Assembly (NCBI GenBank): GCA_016872645.1
Contig: VGZH01000015.1
Span: 1 to 64,000, forward strand
Origin: Planctomycetota bacterium
GTDB taxonomy: Bacteria; Planctomycetota; Planctomycetia; Planctomycetales; Planctomycetaceae
Reading direction: 5' to 3'
DNA length: 64,000 nt
Position numbers and translations under genes: made by a program. The first letter of the stretch is position 1. Each line of letters opens with the position of its first letter. Positions 26,047 to 36,156 of the stretch are shown here, one piece after another. The notes below the pieces were generated by a model. That model did no database searches, was not told the DNA's origin, and saw only the letters and a list, made by a program, of their open reading frames with translations.

Positions 26047-27378
26047 ATGAACCCCCACAGACTGAATCGCCGCGAGTGGCTCGCGACTGCCGGTGCAATG
26101 TCGCTTGCTGCGTCCGGAGGCGTTCCTCCGGTCAGCAGCGCGGACGCAAAACGACCACGCATCGCGGCCATCATCACCGAGTTCACGCATCGCAGCCATG
26201 CGCACGTAATCCTCGAGAATTTTCTGGAGCCGTATTACTTCAACGGCAATTTGACCAAATCGGGAATGGACGTCGTCAGTTTGTACGTTGACCAGTTCCC
26301 CGCCGATCGTGACATGGCTCGCGACGTCGCGAAGCAGTACGGCATCAAGATCTACCCGACGATTGCCGAGGCGTTGCAATTGGGTGGCAATGAGTTGGCC
26401 GTCGATGGCGTGTTGTCGATCGGCGAGCACGGCAATTATCCCAAGACTGACCGTGGGGCGATCATGTATCCACGCAAACGCTTCTTCGACGCCATCGTCG
26501 CCGTGTTCCGGAATAATGGTCGAATCGTTCCGCTCTTCAACGACAAGCACCTGTCATATCGCTGGGACTGGGCTGACGAGATGGTGCGCGTCGCGCGAGA
26601 CCTCAAAATCCCCTTCATGGCGGGGAGTTCAGTCCCGTTGGCCCAGCGACGGCCGCCGCTTGAACTGCCCGACCAGGCGGTGATCGAAGAGGCGGTCTCG
26701 ATCCACAGTGGCCCGCCGGAGGTCTACGACTTTCACGGACTGGAAGTTTTGCAGTCGATGGTGGAATCGCGCCGTGGCGGTGAGACGGGAGTTGCCGAGA
26801 TTCAACTGATCGAAGGGGATGCCGTCTGGCAAGCTGCCGCAGACGGCCGTTGGAGTTACGCGCTGGCCCAAGCGGCCATGCGGGCTGAGACCGGCAAGGA
26901 AGTCGGACGACTCCAAGACTTTATTGAGCCGGCGGACGGCAAGCAGCATCCGGTGCATGCCATTCTGATCAAGTACCGAGACGGCCTGCGGGCCACGATC
27001 CTGCGGATCGGCAATGTCTCGACTCGCTGGTGCTTCGCCTGCCGACTCGCGGGGAAGCCGGAACCGCTGGCGACCAGCTTCTACGTCGGCCCGTGGGAGA
27101 ACCGCAATCTTTTCAAAGCTCTGTCGCATGCGATTCAAACTCACATCCGGGACAAGACAACTCCGTATCCCGTCGAGCGTACGCTGCTGGTCACCGGCAT
27201 GTTGGCTGCGGCAATGGACTCGCGTTTCGAGCAACACAAGCCGATCGCCACGCCGCATCTCAATGTCAACTATCAGCCCCGCGATTTCCGAGCGATGCGT
27301 GAAATGGGTGCGTCTTGGAAGATCATCACCGAAGAGATGCCCCAACCACGGGGCATTAATCCCGGCGGACCAAGATAA
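26047..27378 (+). CDS. Tat-exported conserved protein of unknown function (EHGNYP family), copy 2
   Basis: A 443-residue protein from ATG 26047, preceded by GAACGAGGACC. MNPHRLNRREWLATAGAMSL gives the Tat signal. The mature protein opens KRPRIAAIITEFTHRSHAHV and shares with copy 1 the motifs VDGVLSIGEHGNYP (about 117-130), VPLFNDKHLSYRWDWADEMV, AGSSVPLAQRRPPLELP, VYDFHGLEVLQSMVESRRGG (about 231-250), GETGV and YPVERTLLVTGML. Spacing of these blocks is nearly the same in the two copies. The level of divergence suggests two long-separate paralogues rather than a fresh duplication. Conserved His and Asp suggest a metal site, but the reaction is unknown. It ends the plus-strand cluster that starts at 17797 and converges on the minus-strand gene at 27445. 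Confidence 0.8.
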   Translation: MNPHRLNRREWLATAGAMSLAASGGVPPVSSADAKRPRIAAIITEFTHRSHAHVILENFLEPYYFNGNLTKSGMDVVSLYVDQFPADRDMARDVAKQYGIKIYPTIAEALQLGGNELAVDGVLSIGEHGNYPKTDRGAIMYPRKRFFDAIVAVFRNNGRIVPLFNDKHLSYRWDWADEMVRVARDLKIPFMAGSSVPLAQRRPPLELPDQAVIEEAVSIHSGPPEVYDFHGLEVLQSMVESRRGGETGVAEIQLIEGDAVWQAAADGRWSYALAQAAMRAETGKEVGRLQDFIEPADGKQHPVHAILIKYRDGLRATILRIGNVSTRWCFACRLAGKPEPLATSFYVGPWENRNLFKALSHAIQTHIRDKTTPYPVERTLLVTGMLAAAMDSRFEQHKPIATPHLNVNYQPRDFRAMREMGASWKIITEEMPQPRGINPGGPR

Positions 27379-27444
27379 CTTGCCAACCCAAACATCCAAC
27401 TTCGGACACGGCCGTGGCCCCGATCCATTTCTGTTTAACACCCT

Positions 27445-30400
27445 TCAGTCACCCAGTTCGTGAATCGTATTGTGAATGGTTCCTTGAACCGGCGTGCCGG
27501 TGGCAGAGCGAAGCGAGTAACTGATCTCCATGCACCATGTCGGATGCAGGTCGGCGACGTTCAGCATGAGCGTCTTCGAGTCTTTCGACAGCGTCGCACC
27601 GCGCACGGTCAGAAACGTCTCGTCGAAATGCTTTGATCCATAATCGGCCGTTCGCTTGAGCGACCACGTTTTGACTCGCAATTGCCTTACGTCAAGTGAT
27701 TTCGGATCGAGCGGCTCTGTGAAGGTGAGCTTGAGACCTGATTTGGTGGCGTGCAGGCCAACCGGCAGGTGCATGGACTTACCGGTAGCTCGCAGGCGAT
27801 ACAGGCCGCCGGGAGAAGTTGCGTTGCCGGCCCATGCGAACATGCCGCACAGATAGAGTTGCCCGTCCGTTGGATGAAAGCGGCCACGCATCACGCCGGT
27901 GGGGAATAGCGGGATTGGCAGTTCGATCATTCCCCCTTGCATCGCGCCGCGCACGTTTTCGTGAGGGACAACAAACACCTTGCCGTAACCGTACGACAGA
28001 TTCAGCAGTGAGCCTTTCAGCGGTCCCCACCGATCGCTGTCGACCCACAACAGTTCGGCGGGCGAGCGATCAAAGGCGTTCGTAATCCAGCAGAGCGGCG
28101 GGACCATCGCGGAGTCAGACGTGTCGGTCACGTCGTGATAGCCGAGCATGTTGCCGTAAAAGTTCGGCTTGCCGGACGCCGGAACTGTGACCCAGTTGAT
28201 GCGGTTCTTCGGATTCCAAAAGCCTTCTTGATCGGTGACGACGAACGAGCCATCCGGGTTCAGGCACACTCCATTCGCCGCACGAAAGCCATTCGCCAGG
28301 ATGTCAGTCTTCGTGCCGTCCGGGCTCACGCGCAGCAGCGTTCCGTGATGTGGCACGACGGCCGCTTTTCCATGGCAGCCCGACTTCGCGTAGTAGAAAT
28401 TCCCCGCCGCATCGGTTTGCAGCCCCATCGCGAACTCGTGGAAATGCTCGGTGACCTGATGGTCGTTGTTGAGGCACTGATAGAAGTCGATCTCGCCATC
28501 GCCGTTCAGATCGTGCAGCACCGTGAGTTGATCGCGGCACGTCACATGAATCTTGTCTTCGACGATCTTCAGCCCCAGCGGCTGAAAGAGTCCGGAGGCG
28601 ATGCGCTGCCATTGCAGTGAGGGGGAGTCAGAGTGAGCCGGCGACGGAGTGACGATCCACACGTCGCCATCCCACGAGCAGACGGCGATGCGGCCGTCGG
28701 AAAAAAAGTCGAGCCCCGTGAATCGCGTCTGTGCCAGCCACGGGTTCGATTCCGGAGCGGTGAATACATCCGTCGCGAACGGTCCGTTGTCCGCACCGAT
28801 CAGCGATCGCGTTTCCAATTTCTGCGGCCAGCGCGCTGGACCGCCTTTGGTCAGCGCGACGAGATCGCGAGCAGCGTCAGGGATTGGCAGATCGGTCAAT
28901 TGATCAGCGAACGACTTCGCATCGGTCTCGCGAATCGTCGCCGAGTCCGACGGCAGCCAGACGCTGAATCGCAGCGGTTCTTGGCCGGCGGGAATCTTTA
29001 GTCGCAAGCGACCGTCGGCAGCGACCCAGTCGGCACCGATGTGGCGCGGCACGATGCCGGCCACGAGTGGACCGGAGGTCGAGCTGACCGGGGCCACGCC
29101 ACGACGGACCTCGGCTTGGTGTCGTTGAAACACTTCGTTAGTGGTTCCGGAGCGTTGATCAATCTGCCAGATCGCGACGATCGATTTGTCGGCATTTACC
29201 CCCGGCTTTGCCTCGTCATCCAACGGCACGGTCAAACGCCGCTGGTAGAAACGCACCTGTGAGATGTCGCCTTGAAAGAACGTTGCCGGACGCGGGAAAT
29301 CGGGAGTTGTGAAACCAATCCGCACGACGCTGTTCGGCAACGCGGCTTTGGCGGCCAGCTTCCCCTCGCCATCGAGCTTGCCATCGACGTACAGCCGCAC
29401 GCGATGCTCGGACTGCTGCCATGTCATCGCGACGTTATGCCATTGGCCGTCGTTGATTTTCGTTTTCGCGGCGACCGCACCGACCCATCCGATGTCGAAG
29501 GCCAGCCGGCCGTCCCGAATGAAGAACGCCTGTCCGTCCGGAGTCCATTTCGGTCCCGATTGGCTCAGTGACCAGATCGTCCCATCTGCCTGGGTTTTGA
29601 TTCGCGCGGCGATCGTGAAGTCTTTCGTCGTGAGGTCGAACGCTTCACCTTTGGGAATCTCTAGGAACGTATTGCCGTCGAAGACCGGCCGCTGCTCGCG
29701 CGTTGCAGACGTGTCGGAACTTGGCGGAGCGAACAGCACGACCGATTTATCTGCTCGACTGATAATCGTCGGTCGAGCATCTTGCGACGGATGCTCAGCC
29801 ACTTGCAGCAGCAAGTCACGATCTCGCGGCCCGATCTGGAACGTACGCAAAAAGAGCGGTGCCGATTTTGGTTCGTCGCGAGTCATCAGCCTTGGCAATT
29901 CGAGCACGTCAGTCGTGCCGATCGAGTACGACAGCACAACCTGCTGGCCGTGGTGATACTGACCCTTGAACGTCGCCCATTCGCGTGGCAGCGGCCCGTA
30001 GCGTTTGCCGTCGCGACCCAACACGCGCTGGTCATCAGTGAACGCGCCGGTCGCCGGATTCCCCCAGCCCGGCCCGGTCGAGTTGGCGAATGCTGTTTGC
30101 CCGACGATTCTCGGATGTACGCCATGAGCGCCGTTGAACTGAATTCCCTGCCAGTCGATGAAGTTCTCATCGGAGCTGCCGCTGCCGTTCCAAGCCGCCG
30201 CCGCTCGGAGCGTGTCGGTGTCGAAGATCATCCAGTGCCGGCCGCGAGAGACGCCGCCGGCACCGGTATCAAGCCGGATCGCGATCCCCTTGTACGCCAA
30301 GTTGTGTTCCAACCCTGGTATTTGAAACGTGTGAGCGAGACTCGGCCCGTAATCCATTGACGACCACGGCACGATCTTGCTTGGTTCCGGTCCGCGCGTG

Positions 30401-31482
30401 TCACCCTTCGGCAAGCGCGCGAGATATGCCGCATCGACCGCCACGAACTGCGTGGCGTTGTGCGGCTTGAGATACATCTCGCGGACATAATGAATCACGT
30501 CGTACTTCTGTGACGGAACCATCCAGGTTTGCGGAGCCATCAGCCCGAACCCGTGCGTCAGCGTGCGGTACATCGACAGCGGATCGCTCCCGTTCCTGAA
30601 CTGCCCTTCGGCGAACCGCAGCGATGTCGGCAACGAACCAGGTTTGTCCTTCGTGCCGTGACAGTTCGCGCAGACTCGCCGATAGATCGCCTCGCCACGT
30701 TTCAACGCCTCGCCGTTCCAATCGCCGATCAGACCGGAGTGATCCAGATGCTGTTCGTACTCCGGCACCTTAAACGCCAACAGCGCGGCCGACGGCTCAA
30801 GCTGCATGGCTCGGCCCGCACCTCCGTCGCGAATCTCGATCAAGTAGCGAATCAGATCGAGAAACTGCTGGCGACTGTTCAACTGGTTCACTTGCCCCGC
30901 TGGCATGATCGAGGTCGTATTGACTTTGACTTCGTCAATGTCGGCCGCTGCGATTGTCTTCAGCTCGCCACTGCGAGCGATGTCGCGCACGACGATCTGT
31001 TCGTTCGTCCGTTCGACCAACAGCGCCGTGTGCGACTTGCCGTCGTTCGTGATGACTGTCACCGACTCGAACCCCTTGCGAATCACCTTCGACGGCAGCA
31101 GCACTGACTCAACCAGCGATTCGTCGGTCACCTCTTTGCCGAGGGCCGTCAGGTCGGGTCCGAGCCCATTCTGGTTCGTCTTTCCAATCGCATGGCATTT
31201 CGAGCAGGCCATGTACGGCTGAAAAAAAACAATTGCTCCGCGAACAGCGTCCCCGTCGGATCTCGCCAGCGATGCCAATTCTTGGGCCGGCCTCCGCCGC
31301 AGATCGTCGTCGAGCATCTGAGCCGTGCTCGTCGAGACCAGCATACCGAATGTGAACAGCAGTGGTGTTAGTCCCGTGGTCACATTCGCGAGAACGTACG
31401 CAACGCGGCGAAACTTCCACGCTCTGGCGAGTATGGCTACATCATTCATGCTTTTCATGGATGCCTCATGTCGATTCGTCAT
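27445..31482 (-). CDS. Large exported di-cytochrome c / LamG / propeller protein
   Basis: A 1345-residue protein if ATG 31480-31482 is used, with AAAGGC about ten bases upstream. ATG at 31458 or 31449 is also possible, and the frame stays open to 31695. A signal or anchor helix lies near residues 38-55 (TPLLFTFGMLVSTSTAQ). Cytochrome c domains follow, with CSKCH at about 93 and CANCHG at about 271. A middle region of about 280 residues (starting QFVAVDAAYLARLP) resembles domains of other planctomycete propeller proteins. A LamG/concanavalin-like domain sits at about 600-740 (GQWHNVAMTWQQSEHRVRLY). A glucose-dehydrogenase-like propeller covers about 900-1240 (TRFTGLDFFSDGRIAVCSWD, FAMGLQTDAAGNFYYA). 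The likely role is an envelope sugar- or polyol-oxidising enzyme that binds its polymer and passes electrons to heme. Confidence 0.8.
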   Translation of the reverse strand: MTNRHEASMKSMNDVAILARAWKFRRVAYVLANVTTGLTPLLFTFGMLVSTSTAQMLDDDLRRRPAQELASLARSDGDAVRGAIVFFQPYMACSKCHAIGKTNQNGLGPDLTALGKEVTDESLVESVLLPSKVIRKGFESVTVITNDGKSHTALLVERTNEQIVVRDIARSGELKTIAAADIDEVKVNTTSIMPAGQVNQLNSRQQFLDLIRYLIEIRDGGAGRAMQLEPSAALLAFKVPEYEQHLDHSGLIGDWNGEALKRGEAIYRRVCANCHGTKDKPGSLPTSLRFAEGQFRNGSDPLSMYRTLTHGFGLMAPQTWMVPSQKYDVIHYVREMYLKPHNATQFVAVDAAYLARLPKGDTRGPEPSKIVPWSSMDYGPSLAHTFQIPGLEHNLAYKGIAIRLDTGAGGVSRGRHWMIFDTDTLRAAAAWNGSGSSDENFIDWQGIQFNGAHGVHPRIVGQTAFANSTGPGWGNPATGAFTDDQRVLGRDGKRYGPLPREWATFKGQYHHGQQVVLSYSIGTTDVLELPRLMTRDEPKSAPLFLRTFQIGPRDRDLLLQVAEHPSQDARPTIISRADKSVVLFAPPSSDTSATREQRPVFDGNTFLEIPKGEAFDLTTKDFTIAARIKTQADGTIWSLSQSGPKWTPDGQAFFIRDGRLAFDIGWVGAVAAKTKINDGQWHNVAMTWQQSEHRVRLYVDGKLDGEGKLAAKAALPNSVVRIGFTTPDFPRPATFFQGDISQVRFYQRRLTVPLDDEAKPGVNADKSIVAIWQIDQRSGTTNEVFQRHQAEVRRGVAPVSSTSGPLVAGIVPRHIGADWVAADGRLRLKIPAGQEPLRFSVWLPSDSATIRETDAKSFADQLTDLPIPDAARDLVALTKGGPARWPQKLETRSLIGADNGPFATDVFTAPESNPWLAQTRFTGLDFFSDGRIAVCSWDGDVWIVTPSPAHSDSPSLQWQRIASGLFQPLGLKIVEDKIHVTCRDQLTVLHDLNGDGEIDFYQCLNNDHQVTEHFHEFAMGLQTDAAGNFYYAKSGCHGKAAVVPHHGTLLRVSPDGTKTDILANGFRAANGVCLNPDGSFVVTDQEGFWNPKNRINWVTVPASGKPNFYGNMLGYHDVTDTSDSAMVPPLCWITNAFDRSPAELLWVDSDRWGPLKGSLLNLSYGYGKVFVVPHENVRGAMQGGMIELPIPLFPTGVMRGRFHPTDGQLYLCGMFAWAGNATSPGGLYRLRATGKSMHLPVGLHATKSGLKLTFTEPLDPKSLDVRQLRVKTWSLKRTADYGSKHFDETFLTVRGATLSKDSKTLMLNVADLHPTWCMEISYSLRSATGTPVQGTIHNTIHELGD

Positions 31483-31843
31483 TTCTGTGATGCCTTTGAT
31501 GAAGGTCCGCGATTGTATCGTCTGGCGTCCGCGTCTCATCGCTGCATGAGTCCGTCTTCGGGGTCGATGACCTCTCCCGCAAGTCAAAAGGCAGATCTCT
31601 CGAGAACTGGCGGCGAGACCATGTTGTCGGGCTTGGTGAGTGCCCGCACAACGCCAACGCTGGGTGATTGCCGAGCGAAGTCGATTAACGCCCAAGCGGC
31701 TTCGGTCGCCAAACCAAGACGCGGTAATTCGGTTTTGTTAACTTGCTCGTCATCCGAGTCGTGTGCTCAGCGTCTATTGTCGCGAATGGTTCGGGGCAAT
31801 CGAGTGAGGAGGAATCCTCGAGCATCACCCGTGGGAGACATCC
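31483..31843. other. Divergent non-coding region
   Basis: About 360 bases between the large cytochrome protein and the plus-strand esterase. It should contain promoters for both. I saw no clear promoter boxes, hairpin or RNA gene, and the minus-strand frame that stays open through part of it has no domain features. Confidence 0.4.
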
Positions 31844-33172
31844 ATGCGTCAAGTCGCATTGCTTTTCGTTATCCTGGTTAGTTCGGTTTCTGCACAAGAG
31901 CCTCCGTATCAGAATTTACCACCGGCTGATCCGCCATATTTTCGAGTGCGTTACGAAGGCTCGACGCAGGCGGGGGAACTGATCTACCCGGTGAGTTTCA
32001 CCGTTTGGATTCCACCGGACATCAAAACGCTGCGCGGGCTGATCGTGCATCAGCACGGTTGTGGCGAAGGCTCGTGTAAGTCAGGACAGACTGGGGCCTT
32101 CGATCTGCATTGGCAAGCGTTGGCTCAAAAACATGACTGTGCCTTGATCAGTCCGGTCTACGAGCAGCCGGAGAAAGCCGATTGTCAGAAATGGTGTGAT
32201 CCTCGGAACGGTTCCGATGCGACGTTTCAAAGATCACTGACGGAGCTGGCAGCGAAATCGAAACATCCAGAATTGGCCAGCGTCCCCTGGGCCATTTGGG
32301 GACACAGTGGTGGCGGCCATTGGGCCGGCGGCATGACGTTGCTGCATCCCGAACGAGTTGCCGCCGCCTGGCTGCGTTCGGGAGTACCGCCGATCGCTGC
32401 TGTCGAAGGCAAACCAGCACCCTACATTATTTCCGGCGCGGCTTGCCAAGTGCCGATCATGGTGAATCTCGGCACAAAAGAAGGGGTCACCGATAAGGAA
32501 AACCGATTCGCGGGGGTGTGGCCGGGAAACGAAGCCTTCTTTCTGGCGGTACGAGCCAACGGGGGACTCATCGGCGTGTCGGTCGATCCACTGTCGAGCC
32601 ATGATTGTGGCAATCAACGCTATCTCGCGATGCCGTGGTTTGATGCTTGTCTAAAAGTGCGGCTGCCTGAGAAGAGCGGCGATCCGCTGAAGCCGATGTC
32701 GAAGCAAAATAGCTGGATCGCCCCGCTGAATGCCGGTGATGTGAATGTGATTGCTCCCGTTCCCTCTGCGAAGTTCGACGGCGCGTTCGATAAATCTGTC
32801 TGGCTGCCGAGCGAATCAGTCGCTGCCGCCTGGACTCAATACATGAAGGACTCGATGGTCACCGATGTGACACCTCCACCCGCTCCGACGAACTTGCGTG
32901 TCGTGGGGAATCTGCTGACCTGGTCGGCTGAAGCCGACGTTGAAAGTGGCCTCGCTAAATTCATCATCGAGCGTGATGGAGAGTTCCTCGCCAATGTCCC
33001 AGAGCAAGGCAAGAACCCTTTCGGCCGCCCGATCTTTCAAAATCTTTCCTACAGCGACACGCCAACACAGCCGTTGGCGGAGATGCGATTCACCGACTCG
33101 AAAGCGGAAGCTGGTAAGGCTCACAAGTATCGCGTCATCGCGGTGAACACGGTCGGGCTGAAGTCGAAGTAA
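31844..33172 (+). CDS. Exported alpha/beta-hydrolase with C-terminal fibronectin III-like domain
   Basis: A 442-residue protein from ATG 31844 after GTGGGAGACATCC. Residues 1-17 are a Sec signal ([16 protein letters not shown]). The core has [16 protein letters not shown] at about 63-78 (oxyanion region) and [16 protein letters not shown] at about 145-160, with GHSGG as nucleophile elbow. [20 protein letters not shown] near 245-265 may supply the catalytic His. Residues about 345-442 form a fibronectin III-like beta domain ([37 protein letters not shown]). Several Cys in the core could form disulfides after export. The likely role is a carbohydrate or cinnamoyl esterase. The next gene is on the same strand about 130 bases on and is also a hydrolase. 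Confidence 0.78.
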   Translation: MRQVALLFVILVSSVSAQEPPYQNLPPADPPYFRVRYEGSTQAGELIYPVSFTVWIPPDIKTLRGLIVHQHGCGEGSCKSGQTGAFDLHWQALAQKHDCALISPVYEQPEKADCQKWCDPRNGSDATFQRSLTELAAKSKHPELASVPWAIWGHSGGGHWAGGMTLLHPERVAAAWLRSGVPPIAAVEGKPAPYIISGAACQVPIMVNLGTKEGVTDKENRFAGVWPGNEAFFLAVRANGGLIGVSVDPLSSHDCGNQRYLAMPWFDACLKVRLPEKSGDPLKPMSKQNSWIAPLNAGDVNVIAPVPSAKFDGAFDKSVWLPSESVAAAWTQYMKDSMVTDVTPPPAPTNLRVVGNLLTWSAEADVESGLAKFIIERDGEFLANVPEQGKNPFGRPIFQNLSYSDTPTQPLAEMRFTDSKAEAGKAHKYRVIAVNTVGLKSK

Positions 33173-33303
33173 GCGGTCCGTGGAATTCATCTCCAAAGAT
33201 TCCTCCCTGTGAATCCACTGGATTGCGAATGCTTCAAAGTGCACTAGACCATCTCGCCGAACGCAAACCGTCTCGCTTGCCGATGCAGCCGTTGGGTCGA
33301 GCA

Positions 33304-35718
33304 ATGCTGATCCGAAGCAGCATTAGTTTGGCATTGGTGACGTTCGCTTCGCTGGTTGCTGGCGGTGAGCGTCTTATCCTTGCGGGCCGAATCGAGCAGA
33401 CTGCCGAGGTGCTGCCCGGCACAGCACCGCTGCTGATTCGGCAACCAGCGGATGAAATCATGGTGCAGGGGATTCGACGTTTCTGCCTGCGTGAGCTGGC
33501 CGCTTCTCGGCAGAGACGCGCGGAGAGTTGGGGGCAGGAGCGTTCCAACGGCGCGTCCAGCATGGCTCGTGCCGAGGCCAGCCGAGAACGCTTTCGCGCC
33601 CTGATCGGAGCAGTCGATCCGCGCGTCACGGCTGATCGGACACAGCCGTGCCGCTTTGAATTCATCGCCTCGCTAGATCGGTCGTCGATCGTCGCGTGGA
33701 CCAAGCAGGTCAGGGTCCATGCCGTTCGTTGGCCGGTACTGGAGGGGGTAACGGGCGAAGGACTGATGCTGGTTCCCGAAAGACAGCGAGCCGGTGTCGT
33801 GGTGCTGCCTGATGCGGATTGGACTCCGGAGATGTTCTGCGGTATCCGCGATGGTTTGCCCGAGTCGGTGCAATTTGTGCGGCGCCTGGCGGCGGCCGGT
33901 TGCTTGGTCGTCATCCCGACCTTGATCAGCCGGAGTGATGAGTTCTCGGGGAGTCCACGGGTCGCCTGGACCAATCAGCCGCATCGGGAGTTCATCTACC
34001 GACAGGCGTTTGAAGTGGGTCGCCACGTGATCGGCTACGAAGTTCAGAAGGTGCTTGCCGCCGTCGATTTGTTGGCACAACACGCACAACGGCACAGTGA
34101 GTCCAAGTCCTCAGCGTTTCCAATTGGTGTGGCCGGCGTCGGTGAAGGAGGACTCTTGGCGCTGTACGCCGCAGCGATCGACTCACGCCTTCAGTCAAGT
34201 TTAATTTGCGGATACTTCCAGGAGCGAGAAGGAATTTGGCAGGAACCCATCTATCGAAATGTGTGGCGAGTGTTGACCGAGTTCGGTGATGCGGAGCTGG
34301 CAGGAATGATTGCACCGCGACGGCTGGTGATCGAAGCCTGCGGCGCGGTCGAAGTCTCTGGACCGCCTGTCGTCCGTAACGGACGCCGAGTGAGCGCGGC
34401 ACCGGGTCGAATCGTCAACAACCGCCTCGCTTCGGTGCGCGCCGAGTTTGATCGAGCGAGTACGATGCTTCAAACACTCGGCAAGGAGCAAGCGCTCATC
34501 CTCTCTGTCAGTGGTCCAAACGGAGACGGTCCGGCCGGAACGGATGTGGCTCTGCGGGCCTTCGCCGCCGGATTGGGAATCGATCAGGGACTCGACGAAA
34601 CATTGGAACTCTGGCAACAGGATGCTTCGCGGCTCAGCGATACAAAACTCACTCTGCAAGATGCGACCGTTCGTCAGAAACGGCAATTTGACGAGTTGCA
34701 GATGCACGTGCAGAGCCTCCTGCGTCAGAGCCCTCAAGTTCGCGATACGAAATGGCTAAAGAATCCAAACTCGCCAGAAGAAGGGAAGCAACAGCGTGAG
34801 TCGCTTCGCGACATGGTGCATGACGAGTTGATCGGCCGCCTGCCGCGACAACGACTTCCGCACAATGCACGCACGCGACGGCTCTTCGATACGGATCAGT
34901 ATTCCGGATACGAAGTCGTTCTGGATGTCGTGGACGACGTAATCGCATCTGGAATCCTACTGCTGCCGAAGAATTTGGCGGCCGGTGAGAAGCGTCCGCT
35001 GGTTGTGTGCCAACACGGTCTCGAAGGGACGGCGCTGGATACCATCTCGCGCGATCCCCAAGCCTTCGGATACTACAAGGCCTTCAGCGAAGAACTCGTG
35101 AAGCGGGGCTTTCTGGTCTACGCACCGCAGAATCCCTATCGGGGAGGGGATCGCTTTCGTGAAATCCAGCGGATGTCGAATCCACTGCAGCGATCGCTGT
35201 TCAGTTTCATCATCGCTCAACACGAACAAACGCTGGACTGGCTCGCGACGCTGCCCGTTGTAGACGCAAACCGAATCGCGTTTTACGGCTTGTCTTATGG
35301 AGGCAAGACGGCCATGCGTGTTCCGCCGCTGGTCGATCGATATTGCTTGTCGATTTGCTCCGGAGACTTCACCGACTGGGTGCGAACAATCGCTACCAAC
35401 GAAGAACGCTGCGGTTACATTTTCACCAGCGAGTACGAGGTTCCAGAGTGGAACATGGCACATGTGGCGAGCTACGCGGAACTCGCGATGCTGATGGCTC
35501 CGCGACCATTCATGGTCGAAGCGGGACATCGCGACGGCGGCCAACCGACGGATTGGGTTGCTGGCGAATTTGGCAAAGTCCGCCGCCACTACGACCAATT
35601 GAAGATTGGAGACCGCACCGAAATCGAGTTCTTCGATGGACCGCATACGATTCACGGCCAAAAGACGTTTCACTTCCTGCATCAACATTTGAACTGGCGT
35701 GCGAACCAATCGAATTGA
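33304..35718 (+). CDS. Tandem alpha/beta-hydrolase (acetyl xylan esterase-like), first domain apparently inactive
   Basis: An 804-residue protein from ATG 33304, chosen because it opens a signal peptide (MLIRSSISLALVTFASLVAG). ATG 33229 or 33283 would add 25 or 7 residues. Residues about 120-400 form a first hydrolase-like domain with GVVVLPDADWTPEMF and GVAGVGEGGLLALYAA, where the GxSxG elbow Ser is replaced by Gly. Residues about 510-804 form a second with RPLVVCQHGLEGTALD, ANRIAFYGLSYGGKTAM (elbow Ser intact), RPFMVEAGHRDGG with an acid candidate, and FFDGPHTIHGQKTFHFLHQH with the catalytic His. This matches the planctomycete acetyl xylan esterase/dienelactone hydrolase group. Activity probably lies only in the second half, the first acting in binding or structure. 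Confidence 0.78.
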   Translation: MLIRSSISLALVTFASLVAGGERLILAGRIEQTAEVLPGTAPLLIRQPADEIMVQGIRRFCLRELAASRQRRAESWGQERSNGASSMARAEASRERFRALIGAVDPRVTADRTQPCRFEFIASLDRSSIVAWTKQVRVHAVRWPVLEGVTGEGLMLVPERQRAGVVVLPDADWTPEMFCGIRDGLPESVQFVRRLAAAGCLVVIPTLISRSDEFSGSPRVAWTNQPHREFIYRQAFEVGRHVIGYEVQKVLAAVDLLAQHAQRHSESKSSAFPIGVAGVGEGGLLALYAAAIDSRLQSSLICGYFQEREGIWQEPIYRNVWRVLTEFGDAELAGMIAPRRLVIEACGAVEVSGPPVVRNGRRVSAAPGRIVNNRLASVRAEFDRASTMLQTLGKEQALILSVSGPNGDGPAGTDVALRAFAAGLGIDQGLDETLELWQQDASRLSDTKLTLQDATVRQKRQFDELQMHVQSLLRQSPQVRDTKWLKNPNSPEEGKQQRESLRDMVHDELIGRLPRQRLPHNARTRRLFDTDQYSGYEVVLDVVDDVIASGILLLPKNLAAGEKRPLVVCQHGLEGTALDTISRDPQAFGYYKAFSEELVKRGFLVYAPQNPYRGGDRFREIQRMSNPLQRSLFSFIIAQHEQTLDWLATLPVVDANRIAFYGLSYGGKTAMRVPPLVDRYCLSICSGDFTDWVRTIATNEERCGYIFTSEYEVPEWNMAHVASYAELAMLMAPRPFMVEAGHRDGGQPTDWVAGEFGKVRRHYDQLKIGDRTEIEFFDGPHTIHGQKTFHFLHQHLNWRANQSN

Positions 35719-36156
35719 CAATGCCCGTGGGAGAATGCGAACAACTTCGGCCATTCATCCTTCAAGGTCTTTCGTGACTTCTGGTGAGCTTCTCAGTCAG
35801 GACGTTCATCGACCCATCTCTGCAACGGTTGAAGCGTCGTTATTCCCATCAGCGAAGTTTTGGCATCAGCTCTGATCGCTCGCGACCGATAGTCTATCTT
35901 TCGCGGTTTGGAAGACGATTGGAAACTTCATCTGACACCCCTTCCCGAAGCCGAGCGTCCAGACAACCCGTTTGACAAAGATCTGCACGTCAGCTCAACG
36001 ATCCGGCTTCACGTCCCGAGCATTCCGCAATGCCGCAAGCCGGTCCTGCAGCGGTTTCAGCTCTTGGCTCATCGGCAGGAGCGATGAGTTGTGATGCCCG
36101 CACAACGGCGAACAGAGCGGCCGCATATCGCGATGTTTGCCGTAAAGTTTGGATCG
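35719..36156. other. Non-coding stretch between convergent genes
   Basis: About 440 bases between the tandem hydrolase (plus) and operon A (minus). Both transcripts should end here, but I found no clear hairpin followed by a T run. On the minus strand the frame continues open for about 50 codons past the DUF1501 stop, without recognisable homology. Confidence 0.4.

Noticed and set aside
35992-36156. About 50 open codons after the DUF1501 stop on the minus strand, as a possible readthrough extension
   Set aside because: No homology that I recognise and other DUF1501 proteins end at the usual place; probably chance.
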